A program made the translations under genes and the position numbers. Positions 14,545 to 21,621 of a stretch of DNA of 21,621 nucleotides are shown here, piece by piece. How positions within the stretch are numbered: position 1 is the stretch's first letter; each line of letters begins with the position of its first letter. Under the pieces are notes generated by a model. That model saw only the letters and a list, made by a program, of their open reading frames with translations, was not told the origin of the DNA and searched no databases. This DNA comes from JAWOJB01 sp046484325 (lineage in GTDB: Bacteria > Actinomycetota > Acidimicrobiia > Spongiisociales > ZC4RG35): NCBI GenBank assembly GCA_046484325.1, contig JAWOJB010000085.1, forward strand, positions 1 to 21,621. Reading direction: 5' to 3'.

Positions 14545-15755
14545 GGGTCACGGCCTTCGAGATGTCGTTCGATACGGAGGAGGGAGGCACGGTCGAGAGG
14601 CTCTCCCGCGACCGGGATCTGGCTGATCGAGATCACCGGCTTGTCGACCACCGGCACCACCGGCCCACCCAGCCGGGGATCGAACTGGTGACAGCCGAGA
14701 CAGTCGACCCGGCCGGCGATACACGATTCGGTGGACGGGTCACACGCCCCGGCAGGATGATCGACGACCGGGGCTCCCTGCACCCCACCGGCATGGCAGG
14801 TCAGGCAGGTGGCCCGATCGGCCTCCGGCCAGGCGACCGTGCCCATCCCGGGAACCGCCTCGAGGTTGTGCGGAACCCGGGGAGCGGACCACTCGACCAG
14901 CACCAGGGCGGCGAGGCCCGCCAGGATGGCCAACAACGGCGCCGTCGCGAACAGCACGATTCGCAGCACCGGCCGGGCGATTCGTTCTCTGGTGGGGGCG
15001 GCGGCCGCGCCCACCCAGGCCAGGCCCCATGCCACCAGCAGCCAGCCTCCCCGGTGGGAAGAGGCATCGAACGGGTAGAAGGCGACGGCCAGGCCGTAGA
15101 TGGTGGCGCCGACCCCCACCGAGGCCGCCGTCACGCGGTACCCGGGTGGGCGAAGGGCGGCGACCACGGCCACCAGCCCCAGCACGGCGAGGAAGGCCGC
15201 CATCCCGGCCCAGTGGGTGGCATGACCCTGTGCACGCGAGGCGGCCAGCCCGAGTTCGTGGACGACACGTGACGTGACGAGCGGGAGCACGATCAGGGCC
15301 AACCCGATCCCGACCGGCCAGGGCCGCCAAGGGGGGACGATCAGACCGCCCCCGGTGGGATGGGTGAGGCAGGCCACAACCACCGGGGCCGTGAGCATGA
15401 GGCTGAACCACTCGAAGCGTCCGGTGACGGCACTGGCCATCACCGTGAACACCGTGATGGCGAGCACCAGTTGGTAGAGGCCGGCGAGGTGGCGCTCGGG
15501 CTTCCGCCACTGGGTGAGGGCCCCCACGAGGGCCCAGGAGAAGAGGATCCCGAAGGAGATCTCGTGGACCCGGTGGGAGAGGACCCCGGCGCCGGCGACC
15601 TCCTCATACGGCCCGAGGAACCAGCCGAGGGCGACCAGCAGCACGGGGCTGCGAGTCAGGAGGACGAGCACCAACGCGGCGATGGCGGCGCGGAACATCC
15701 TCCTCCGCAGGGCCGGCCCCGATCCTCGTTCGACGGTGGTAGGCGCCTGTGCCAC
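14541..15755 (-). CDS. Polytopic membrane protein with two C-terminal c-type haem motifs
   Basis: A 404-aa protein. About nine hydrophobic helices are visible (roughly 22-47, 65-82, 91-110, 116-131, 147-167, 182-200, 207-227, 236-253, 263-287). The Arg-rich N-terminus suggests N-in, so nine helices would place the tail outside. That tail carries two CxxCH motifs, CLTCH (317-321) and CLGCH (352-356), plus Cys338 and Cys345 between them. It should therefore be a dihaem c-type cytochrome domain attached outside the membrane. Several His near helix ends (His61, His64, His166, His181) could bind further haem, which is speculation. I do not recognise the family. GTG at 15755 has a good ribosome-binding site (GAGGAG, about 5 nt). 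It overlaps the SpoIIE-type phosphatase gene by 4 nt. The 127-nt spacer upstream (15756-15882) holds only a minor CCCGG/CCGGG stem. Confidence 0.85.
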   Translation of the reverse strand: MAQAPTTVERGSGPALRRRMFRAAIAALVLVLLTRSPVLLVALGWFLGPYEEVAGAGVLSHRVHEISFGILFSWALVGALTQWRKPERHLAGLYQLVLAITVFTVMASAVTGRFEWFSLMLTAPVVVACLTHPTGGGLIVPPWRPWPVGIGLALIVLPLVTSRVVHELGLAASRAQGHATHWAGMAAFLAVLGLVAVVAALRPPGYRVTAASVGVGATIYGLAVAFYPFDASSHRGGWLLVAWGLAWVGAAAAPTRERIARPVLRIVLFATAPLLAILAGLAALVLVEWSAPRVPHNLEAVPGMGTVAWPEADRATCLTCHAGGVQGAPVVDHPAGACDPSTESCIAGRVDCLGCHQFDPRLGGPVVPVVDKPVISISQIPVAGEPLDRASLLRIERHLEGRDP

Positions 15756-15882
15756 GTGCTCCTCGTGGTACGGACGGTCGACGGGTGGGTTTCGGGTGAC
15801 GCAGATCCCTCTCGCCCGGTGATGCCGGGATCGCCTACCTGGTCATCGGCGACGGCGTCCCCCTCATCGGTGGCCGTGGCGG

Positions 15883-17367
15883 TCAGGGGTCGAGGGTGTC
15901 CTCGCAGGTGGTGTCGAGACCGCTCAGGCCGAGAGCCTGCCGCGCCGCCTCGGGGTCCCGCATCAGGAACTGGGCGTCCGCCCGGATCTGGTCGAGGTCG
16001 TAGTAGCGGATTCCCGAGACTGGGGCAGGGATCTCGTAGGCGTTCTGGGCGATGTTCAGGGTGGTGAAGTTCTCGGTGTCGAGGTTCGGCAGCAGCTCGA
16101 CGAAGTCGGCCAGCGCATCCTGGGGGATGTCGGTCAGGACGTTCGACTTGATCGCCTCCGCCACCGCCCCGAAGTTGCGGAGCAGGCTCACCGGGTTGGT
16201 CTGCTCGACGAGGGCGGCGATCACACACCGCTGCCGCTGCATTCTGGCGAACTCGTGGGACTGCGACCTGATCCGGGCGTAGGCGAGGGCCTGGAACCCG
16301 TTGAGATCCTGGGTCCCCTCCTCGATCACGATCGTGGTCCTCGTGGCGGCCGCGTGGTTGTCGGCGGTGTCGTAGTTCCGGTCCACGATCCGCCGGGGCA
16401 CATCGATGGTCACCCCTCCGAGGGCGTCGATCACGTCGATGAACCCGCCCACCGTGATGAGGGCGTAGTGGTGGATGGGGATGCCGAACAGCTCCCCGAG
16501 CGCCGCCTTGACCCCGTTCTCCCCCGGGGTGCCCGGGCCCGGGTAGGCCTCGGGGGCGACGTCATCGGCGCGCCGCCACACATGCCCGATCCAGTCCCAC
16601 TCGTCGAGGGTCGGCTCGACGCCCATGCCCTCCGGCATCTGGTAGTTCGACAGGAACCGCGGCACCGAGAACAGGGCAACGTCGTAGGGGGGCGCCGGAT
16701 TGATGCTGACCACGATCATGACGTCGGTGCGATGACCCCGGTATCGGGGATCGCCCGGGTCGAGATCCTCCTGGTCGGGTCGCATGTCCGAGCCGAGGAG
16801 AGCGATGTTGAGCCGCTCGAGGCCGTCCCATATCCGGGGCGGGAGGGTGGTGGTCGTCGTCGCCGGAACCGTCGTCGTGATGGACCCGGCGCCGGAGGCC
16901 GGCGGGAGAGTGGTCGCACCGGCGGCGACGGGCGATGACGGCGCGAACACCGAGTCGATCAGGTCGTACTGGGTCCAGGTCAGATAGCCGAAAACGAGAT
17001 GCGGCACCACCAGGAGCGCCATCGCACCGAACAATGTCACCGCCCCTCCGACCCCAACGGCGGAGGCCGAGCCACGCCGATAGGCGCCGGCGACCGCCAG
17101 CGTCCTGTAGATCAACAGCCCGATGTTGACGGCCATGATCGCCAGCAGGGCGTCGGGGCTGACCCACGCCTTGACGGCCTCCAACTGGAATCGGGCGAGC
17201 ACGAGCAGAAGCGAGAAGAGGAGGATCAGGTCGATGACAAAGAACCGGTAGGCACCCCTGTCATCGCCGGTGTACGCCTGTCCCCACCCCGGGACCACCG
17301 ACGAGAACAGCGCCGCCACCGGCGCGCTCGCCGCGGGTCTGCCGTTCGGGGACTGTGAGGAGGTCAC
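15883..17367 (-). CDS. LytR-CpsA-Psr (LCP) family protein with multi-TM N-terminus
   Basis: A 494-aa membrane protein expected to transfer lipid-linked glycans (teichoic-acid-like or arabinogalactan-like polymers) to peptidoglycan. The N-terminus has a PGWGQAYTG segment (26-34) followed by about three hydrophobic helices (40-60, 73-95, 105-130). A Thr/Pro-rich linker (150-177) leads to the LCP domain: LNIALLGSDMR (186-196), RTDVMIVVSINP (213-224, with the conserved Asp), FSVPRFL (233-239, the conserved Arg), GGVTIDVPR (317-325) and LNGFQALAYARIRSQSHEFARMQRQ (355-379, read as overlapping motifs). The usual LCP has one TM helix, so this N-terminus is enlarged. GTG at 17367 is chosen from frame, domain start and an AGGAG upstream, although that spacing is long (about 13 nt). 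A TACCAT box (17423-17428) about 55 nt upstream could be its promoter. Confidence 0.9.
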   Translation of the reverse strand: MTSSQSPNGRPAASAPVAALFSSVVPGWGQAYTGDDRGAYRFFVIDLILLFSLLLVLARFQLEAVKAWVSPDALLAIMAVNIGLLIYRTLAVAGAYRRGSASAVGVGGAVTLFGAMALLVVPHLVFGYLTWTQYDLIDSVFAPSSPVAAGATTLPPASGAGSITTTVPATTTTTLPPRIWDGLERLNIALLGSDMRPDQEDLDPGDPRYRGHRTDVMIVVSINPAPPYDVALFSVPRFLSNYQMPEGMGVEPTLDEWDWIGHVWRRADDVAPEAYPGPGTPGENGVKAALGELFGIPIHHYALITVGGFIDVIDALGGVTIDVPRRIVDRNYDTADNHAAATRTTIVIEEGTQDLNGFQALAYARIRSQSHEFARMQRQRCVIAALVEQTNPVSLLRNFGAVAEAIKSNVLTDIPQDALADFVELLPNLDTENFTTLNIAQNAYEIPAPVSGIRYYDLDQIRADAQFLMRDPEAARQALGLSGLDTTCEDTLDP

Positions 17368-17737
17368 GGGGCGATCCCATCTCCTGGTGGCAACAAGCTC
17401 ATCGAGGTGCCTCGACGGTCGGATGGTAAGGCTCTCGCCATCGAGGCGAACCAGCAGAGATCGGGTCAGCCGGCTTCGAGGAACACGGCCACCACCTGAT
17501 CCGAGTCGGCGGCATGAACGCATTCGTGGCTCGCCGGGCAGGCGGGCACGTCAAAGCTGCCGCGGATTGACCATCTCGACAGTCCCGTCCCAGAGCGGCC
17601 CGCCGCACGCTGGCACGCCTCCCGTACGACGTCACCGGCAGCCGGAACGTTGGCAATCGGGCAGCGGTCTCGACCCCGACGCCGTGTCCACCGACACCTT
17701 GTCGTCTCCATCCCCCAGGGGGGCGACGCCCCGGTCA
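17368..17737. other. 370-bp spacer between the LCP gene and the GH94 gene
   Basis: This spacer holds the LCP leader region. On the minus strand an open frame (17466-17738, ATG overlapping the GH94 stop) ends FDVPACPASHECVHAADSD and VVAVFLEAG. Its last 30 codons have G/C-rich third positions and paired Cys/His, faintly like a small zinc-finger protein, but the first 60 residues look random. It may be a small gene relic; I would not call it a gene. Confidence 0.3.
17402..17415. repeat. Short inverted repeat in the LCP leader
   Basis: TCGAGG and CCTCGA are perfectly inverted around a 2-nt TG spacer, about 35-48 nt upstream of the LCP start and just downstream of the TACCAT box. It could be an operator or a small hairpin in the leader; such 6-bp repeats also arise by chance in high-GC DNA. 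Confidence 0.25.
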
Positions 17738-20700
17738 TCACGGCTGGCCGAGGACCACCCGCACCTGATGGGTGCCGCCGTCGTCGACCAGATCGAGCGT
17801 GGAGCCGGGGGGCAGGGTCGTGCCGTCCATGCTCAACTCGACCACACCCCTGGCGGCGCCGTCGGGATTACTGACCCGGATCTCGTACCGGGAGGAGTGA
17901 TAGCGAAAGCTGATCTCAAACTCCCGCCAGGCGCGGGGAATGCAGGGATCGATGGCCAGACGAGTCCCGCGCAGGTGAAAGCCAAGGATCCACTCCACCC
18001 CCGCTCGGTACATCCAACCCGCCGAGCCCGTGTACCAGGTCCAGCCGCCGCGTCCCACATGGGGCGCCTCCGAGTACACGTCGGCCGCCGCCACGTAGGG
18101 CTCCACCCGATACCGGTGGATCCCTGCCCTGGTGCTGGCATGGTTGATGGGGTTGAGGAGACCGAACAGCTCGCCTGCCCGATCACCGTCACCGAGGCCG
18201 GCGAATGCGATGACGCACCAGATGGCGGCGTGGGTGTACTGGCCGCCGTTCTCCCGAATGCCCGGCAGGTACCCCTTGATGTAGCCGGGATCGACCTCCC
18301 ACGTGTCGAACGGCGGGGTGAAGAGCAGCACCAGGCCATCACCGCGATGGACCAGGTACTCCTCGACCGACGCCATCGCCCGCTGCGCCCGGTCGTGGCG
18401 AGCCCCGCCGTGGATCACCGACCAGGACTGGGCGATCGAGTCGATCCGGCATTCGGGATTGGACGACGACCCGAGCGGGGTCCCATCGTCGAAGAACGCC
18501 CGCCGGTACCAGTCGCCATCCCAGGCCTCGGTTTCGAGGCTCTCCCGAAGGCGCTTCGACGCCTTCCGCCAGGCCGTGGCCAGATTCGTCTGGTTCAGCC
18601 CCTCGGCGATGTCGGCGAACCGCTCCAGGTTCGCATCGAGGAACCAGCCGAGCCACACGCTCTCACCCATCCCCTCCTTCCCGACGCGGTTGAGGCCATC
18701 GTTCCAGTCGCCAGTTCCGATCAGAGGAAGGCCCCGGCTCCCGAGCCGGGACAGGCCCCGGTCGAGGGCCCGCCTGCAGTGGTCGAAGACGGTGCCCTGA
18801 ACTCCTGAGGGCTCGGGGGCGATGTAGGCCTCGTCCTGGTCTGGCTCGAGCTGGGGCCCGCGTATGTATGGCACCTCGACCGCCAGGAGGTCCTCATCCC
18901 CCGTCACCTCCACATAGTGGGCGACGGCATAGGGGAGCCACAGATAGTCATCGGAGATGCGGGTTCGCACGCCACTTCCGGAGGGTTCGTGCCACCAGTG
19001 GAGAGCGTCGCCCTCTTCGAACTGGTGGGCGGCGGCCCGCAGAAGATGCTCACGGGTCACACTTCGCATCGGCACCGCCAACGCCATCACATCCTGGAGC
19101 TGATCGCGGAAGCCGTAGGCGCCCCCGGCCTGATAGAAGGCGGACCGGGCCATCACCCGGCAGGCGAGGGTCTGATAGAGCAGCCAGTGATTGATCATCA
19201 GGTCGAAGGAGCGGTCGGGGGTCTTCACTCGCACGGTCCCCAACACGTCACTCCACATGGTGGCCACCTCGGCATCGATCGCCTCGCCGTCGGCCCGGCG
19301 ATAGCGCTCGATCAGCCTCCGCACCTCGGCGTCGTCGTCGCCCTGGCCGAGGAGAAACCGCACCTCGATCTCCTCGTCCGGAGCCAGGACGATCTGTCGC
19401 TGGAGGGCGGCACAAGGGTCGAAGCCCACCCCCACCCGGCCCGACAGCTTGTGGGCACTCTGGAGAGCGGCCGGACGGTCGACGTTGCCGTGCCGCCCCA
19501 GGAACTCGGTCCGATCGGTGGTCACCGAGACCTCGCCGGCCCCGAGGTCGGCGAAGGCCACCCGTTCCCCGAAGTCGACGTTCCATGGGTTGCGGGCGAG
19601 AACGGCTCCGGTCGCCTCGTCTCTTTCGGTGACGATCTGCATCGCCGGGACCGACCGGGTGGTTCCCAGCACCCACTCGACGTATGAGGTCACCGATAGG
19701 CGACGGCGGCGGCCGCTCTCGTTGCGTACACGAAGCCGGGACAGCTTGATCGAGTCGTGGAGGGGCACCGTCTGACGGAGTTGCAGCGCGATTCCCCGTG
19801 AGGTGTGTTCGAACTCGGAGAAGCCGGGCCCGTGACGCGCCAGGTAGAAGGAATCCTGATCCCGGATCGGAAGGGCGGTGGGTCCCCACACCTCACCGGT
19901 GTCCTCATCCCGGACGTAGAGCACCTCTCCGGGAGGGTCGGTGACCGGGTCGTTCGACCAGGGAGTCAGCTGGTTCTCCCGGCTGTTCTCCGACCAACTG
20001 AAGCCGGATCCCGATGCCGACACACAGAACCCGAAGCGTGGATTGGCGACCACGTTGACCCACGGCACCGGGGACCATTGATCCTCACCCAACACCACCA
20101 CGTACTGGGTGCCGTCGGCAGCGAAGCCACCCAGCCCGTTGTGAAACTCGAGCTCGAGCCGGGGAGGCGCTCCCCCCACCGGCCCGACCGCCACGGCTGG
20201 CTCCCGGACGACCGGTCTCGTCACGGTGGGAGGACGGCGGGCAAGCTGGTCGGCCAGGGTCCCATGATGGCTGAGCAGCACCGCCCGGGCCGAGGCCTGG
20301 AGGGTGGCCCGATCATCGGCCGAGAGCAGGGGCCCGTTGAGGACGAAGACCCCTCCGTCGGGTGCCTGCCCCACCTGCCGTCCCCGCTCCCGGATCAGCT
20401 CTTCGATGGCGTCTCCCAGGTCCTGGGCGTATGAGCCCGGCTTCTCGTTCACGATCACCAGGTCGGCGAACAGACCCTTCATCCGCCAGTACTCCTGTGC
20501 CCTGAGGAGATCGCGGACCAGTCCTCGCTCTTCGGGCTGGTCGATCCTCACCAAGACGATCGGGAGGTCGCCGGAGATACTGTGTCGCCAGAGGCCTTCG
20601 CGGCTCATCGAGGGCGCGGCTCTCTGACCCGGCGACCACAGCCCCGGGTCGAAGTAGATGAGGCTTCCGGCCAGCTGCTGGAAGATGTGGGCTTGTTCGG

Positions 20701-21621
20701 GGTCGACCCGGAGGTGATTGAGGCGGACCTGGGCCTGGCTCCATGCCAAGGTCAGGCACCGTTCGAAGCTGGCCGGGTCGGAGAACTTGTCGATCAGATC
20801 GAGCGCCTGGGATCGGGATTCGGCGACGAGGGTGGTGAATGCGAGATGGGCGGTTCTGCCCGGCGGTATCCGCACCTTCCTCCGCAGACTGAAGATCGGG
20901 TCGAGCACCCTCCCCACCGAGTTCGACAGGGGACGATCGACCGCCGCCGCCCGGTGCAGCGGGTTTCCCCGACCGAGAAAACGGGCCCGGTCGGTCTCAT
21001 GCTGGCTTCCGCCCACCGCCTCACCGGTGACGGCGAGGACATGCCCGGCCCAGACCGTGTCCTCTTCCGCCGAACGCGAGCGGCGGTGGGCGATCAAGGC
21101 GTCGCGGCCGGCCACGGCCTCGGTTTGCACGAACAGATTCGAGAAGGCGGGGTGAGCGGCATCGGCCCGGGGCGGGGCCAGAACCAACTCGGCGTAGGAC
21201 GTCACCTCCAGCTCCCGGGTCGCCGAGCCCAGATTGGTGAGGCTCACCCGGCGGACCTCGGCATCGTCCTCCGCCGATATGACCACCGTAAGGGTGGTGG
21301 AGATGCTGCCGTCGCGACGCGAGATCTCCACCTTGTCCTCGCTGAACGCCACCTGATAGACGTCGGCCTCGACGCCGGTGGGTTGGTAGCCCGCCGACCA
21401 GGTCCGCCCTGAATCGTCTCTGATGAAGAAGTAGGTGCCGAAGTTGTCACGGGTGGTGTCCTCGAGCCAGCGGTTGACCGCCAGTCCGTGCCGGCGGCTG
21501 TAGCCGGAGCCGGCGGCGGTGACGACGGTGCTGAACCGGCCGTTCGAGATCAAGTGGGCCACCGGGACCGGACCATGCGGCGACCCCACCCTGCGGACCA
21601 CCCCCTTCGCCTCCTCCAATG
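17738..21621 (-). CDS. NdvB-like GH94 protein (cyclic beta-1,2-glucan synthase-type), C-terminal part
   Basis: The frame is open to the right edge (the TTG at 21619 is probably internal), leaving about 1,293 residues with a stop at 17738-17740. Two homologous carbohydrate-binding beta-sandwich modules are visible: residues ~20-290 (NGRFSTVVTAAGSGYS, VTSYAELVLAPP) and ~500-770 (NPRFGFCVSASGSGFSWSEN, VTSYVEWVLGTT). The (alpha/alpha)6 GH94 catalytic domain follows from ~790, with FRDQLQDVMAL, the GTGDWNDGLNRVG motif (DWND at 971-974, which carries the general acid in GH94), and GGQYTHAAIW. The family includes cellobiose phosphorylases and the C-terminal chain-length-controlling phosphorylase domain of cyclic glucan synthase (NdvB/ChvB). 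The missing N-terminus, expected to include a GT84 synthase domain, would decide between the two. No signal peptide or TM is present in this part. Confidence 0.9.
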   Translation of the reverse strand, partial: LEEAKGVVRRVGSPHGPVPVAHLISNGRFSTVVTAAGSGYSRRHGLAVNRWLEDTTRDNFGTYFFIRDDSGRTWSAGYQPTGVEADVYQVAFSEDKVEISRRDGSISTTLTVVISAEDDAEVRRVSLTNLGSATRELEVTSYAELVLAPPRADAAHPAFSNLFVQTEAVAGRDALIAHRRSRSAEEDTVWAGHVLAVTGEAVGGSQHETDRARFLGRGNPLHRAAAVDRPLSNSVGRVLDPIFSLRRKVRIPPGRTAHLAFTTLVAESRSQALDLIDKFSDPASFERCLTLAWSQAQVRLNHLRVDPEQAHIFQQLAGSLIYFDPGLWSPGQRAAPSMSREGLWRHSISGDLPIVLVRIDQPEERGLVRDLLRAQEYWRMKGLFADLVIVNEKPGSYAQDLGDAIEELIRERGRQVGQAPDGGVFVLNGPLLSADDRATLQASARAVLLSHHGTLADQLARRPPTVTRPVVREPAVAVGPVGGAPPRLELEFHNGLGGFAADGTQYVVVLGEDQWSPVPWVNVVANPRFGFCVSASGSGFSWSENSRENQLTPWSNDPVTDPPGEVLYVRDEDTGEVWGPTALPIRDQDSFYLARHGPGFSEFEHTSRGIALQLRQTVPLHDSIKLSRLRVRNESGRRRRLSVTSYVEWVLGTTRSVPAMQIVTERDEATGAVLARNPWNVDFGERVAFADLGAGEVSVTTDRTEFLGRHGNVDRPAALQSAHKLSGRVGVGFDPCAALQRQIVLAPDEEIEVRFLLGQGDDDAEVRRLIERYRRADGEAIDAEVATMWSDVLGTVRVKTPDRSFDLMINHWLLYQTLACRVMARSAFYQAGGAYGFRDQLQDVMALAVPMRSVTREHLLRAAAHQFEEGDALHWWHEPSGSGVRTRISDDYLWLPYAVAHYVEVTGDEDLLAVEVPYIRGPQLEPDQDEAYIAPEPSGVQGTVFDHCRRALDRGLSRLGSRGLPLIGTGDWNDGLNRVGKEGMGESVWLGWFLDANLERFADIAEGLNQTNLATAWRKASKRLRESLETEAWDGDWYRRAFFDDGTPLGSSSNPECRIDSIAQSWSVIHGGARHDRAQRAMASVEEYLVHRGDGLVLLFTPPFDTWEVDPGYIKGYLPGIRENGGQYTHAAIWCVIAFAGLGDGDRAGELFGLLNPINHASTRAGIHRYRVEPYVAAADVYSEAPHVGRGGWTWYTGSAGWMYRAGVEWILGFHLRGTRLAIDPCIPRAWREFEISFRYHSSRYEIRVSNPDGAARGVVELSMDGTTLPPGSTLDLVDDGGTHQVRVVLGQP

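Noticed and set aside
14660..14700. tRNA T-arm-like sequence (AGTTCGATCCC on the minus strand)
   Set aside because: The flanking bases do not form the T stem, there is no acceptor or anticodon stem, and it lies inside the dihaem gene.
17270..18808. 512-codon plus-strand open frame opposite the GH94 and LCP genes
   Set aside because: It is antisense to well-supported genes and shows no motif; long antisense frames are expected at this GC.
1..21621. CRISPR array, insertion sequence, prophage or integration site
   Set aside because: No regularly spaced repeats, transposase or integrase motifs, or target-site duplications were seen.

Overview
The window is high-GC DNA (roughly 70% by eye) with densely packed genes, frequent GTG and TTG starts, 4-nt start/stop overlaps and apparently leaderless promoters (TANNNT six bases before ATG). 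Together with a LytR-CpsA-Psr (LCP) envelope protein, a SARP-type regulator remnant and a membrane-anchored SpoIIE-type phosphatase, this points to an actinobacterium, possibly Acidimicrobiia or a similar deep lineage. The species cannot be named from the sequence. No rRNA, tRNA, CRISPR array, insertion sequence or phage module was found.

Left part (1-7.2 kb): the 3' end of a repeat-rich helical protein (probably a TPR regulator) overlaps an intact aldehyde dehydrogenase by 4 nt. Behind it, on the opposite strand, lies a truncated and frameshifted SARP/BTAD regulator. Then come a putative secreted HExxH metalloprotein and a minus-strand run of three genes: an EamA/DMT transporter, a DinB-fold protein and an imidazolonepropionase-like amidohydrolase. 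Next is an alpha/beta-hydrolase on the plus strand with an in-frame TAA just after its nucleophile and a 1-base shift near its end.

Middle part (7.2-12.1 kb): a second DinB protein, a two-TM potassium channel with two cytosolic RCK/TrkA units, a 580-bp divergent spacer holding a VapC (PIN) toxin remnant, a squalene-cyclase-like toroid protein, a 51-nt hairpin, a third DinB-like gene with a 1-base shift, and a 41-residue Lys-rich protein.

Right part (12.2-21.6 kb), all on the minus strand: a membrane SpoIIE-family phosphatase translationally coupled to a polytopic membrane protein with two C-terminal CxxCH haem motifs, an LCP protein, and the C-terminal 1,290 or so residues of an NdvB-like GH94 protein running off the right edge. 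The GH94 and LCP proteins both concern cell-envelope glycans.

The most unusual item is the coupled dihaem membrane protein/SpoIIE phosphatase pair, which could be a redox-linked signalling module. A second theme is gene decay or sequence error: three genes each need one extra G or C in a homopolymer to be read through, and one has a nonsense codon. Raw reads are needed to separate true pseudogenes from consensus errors.
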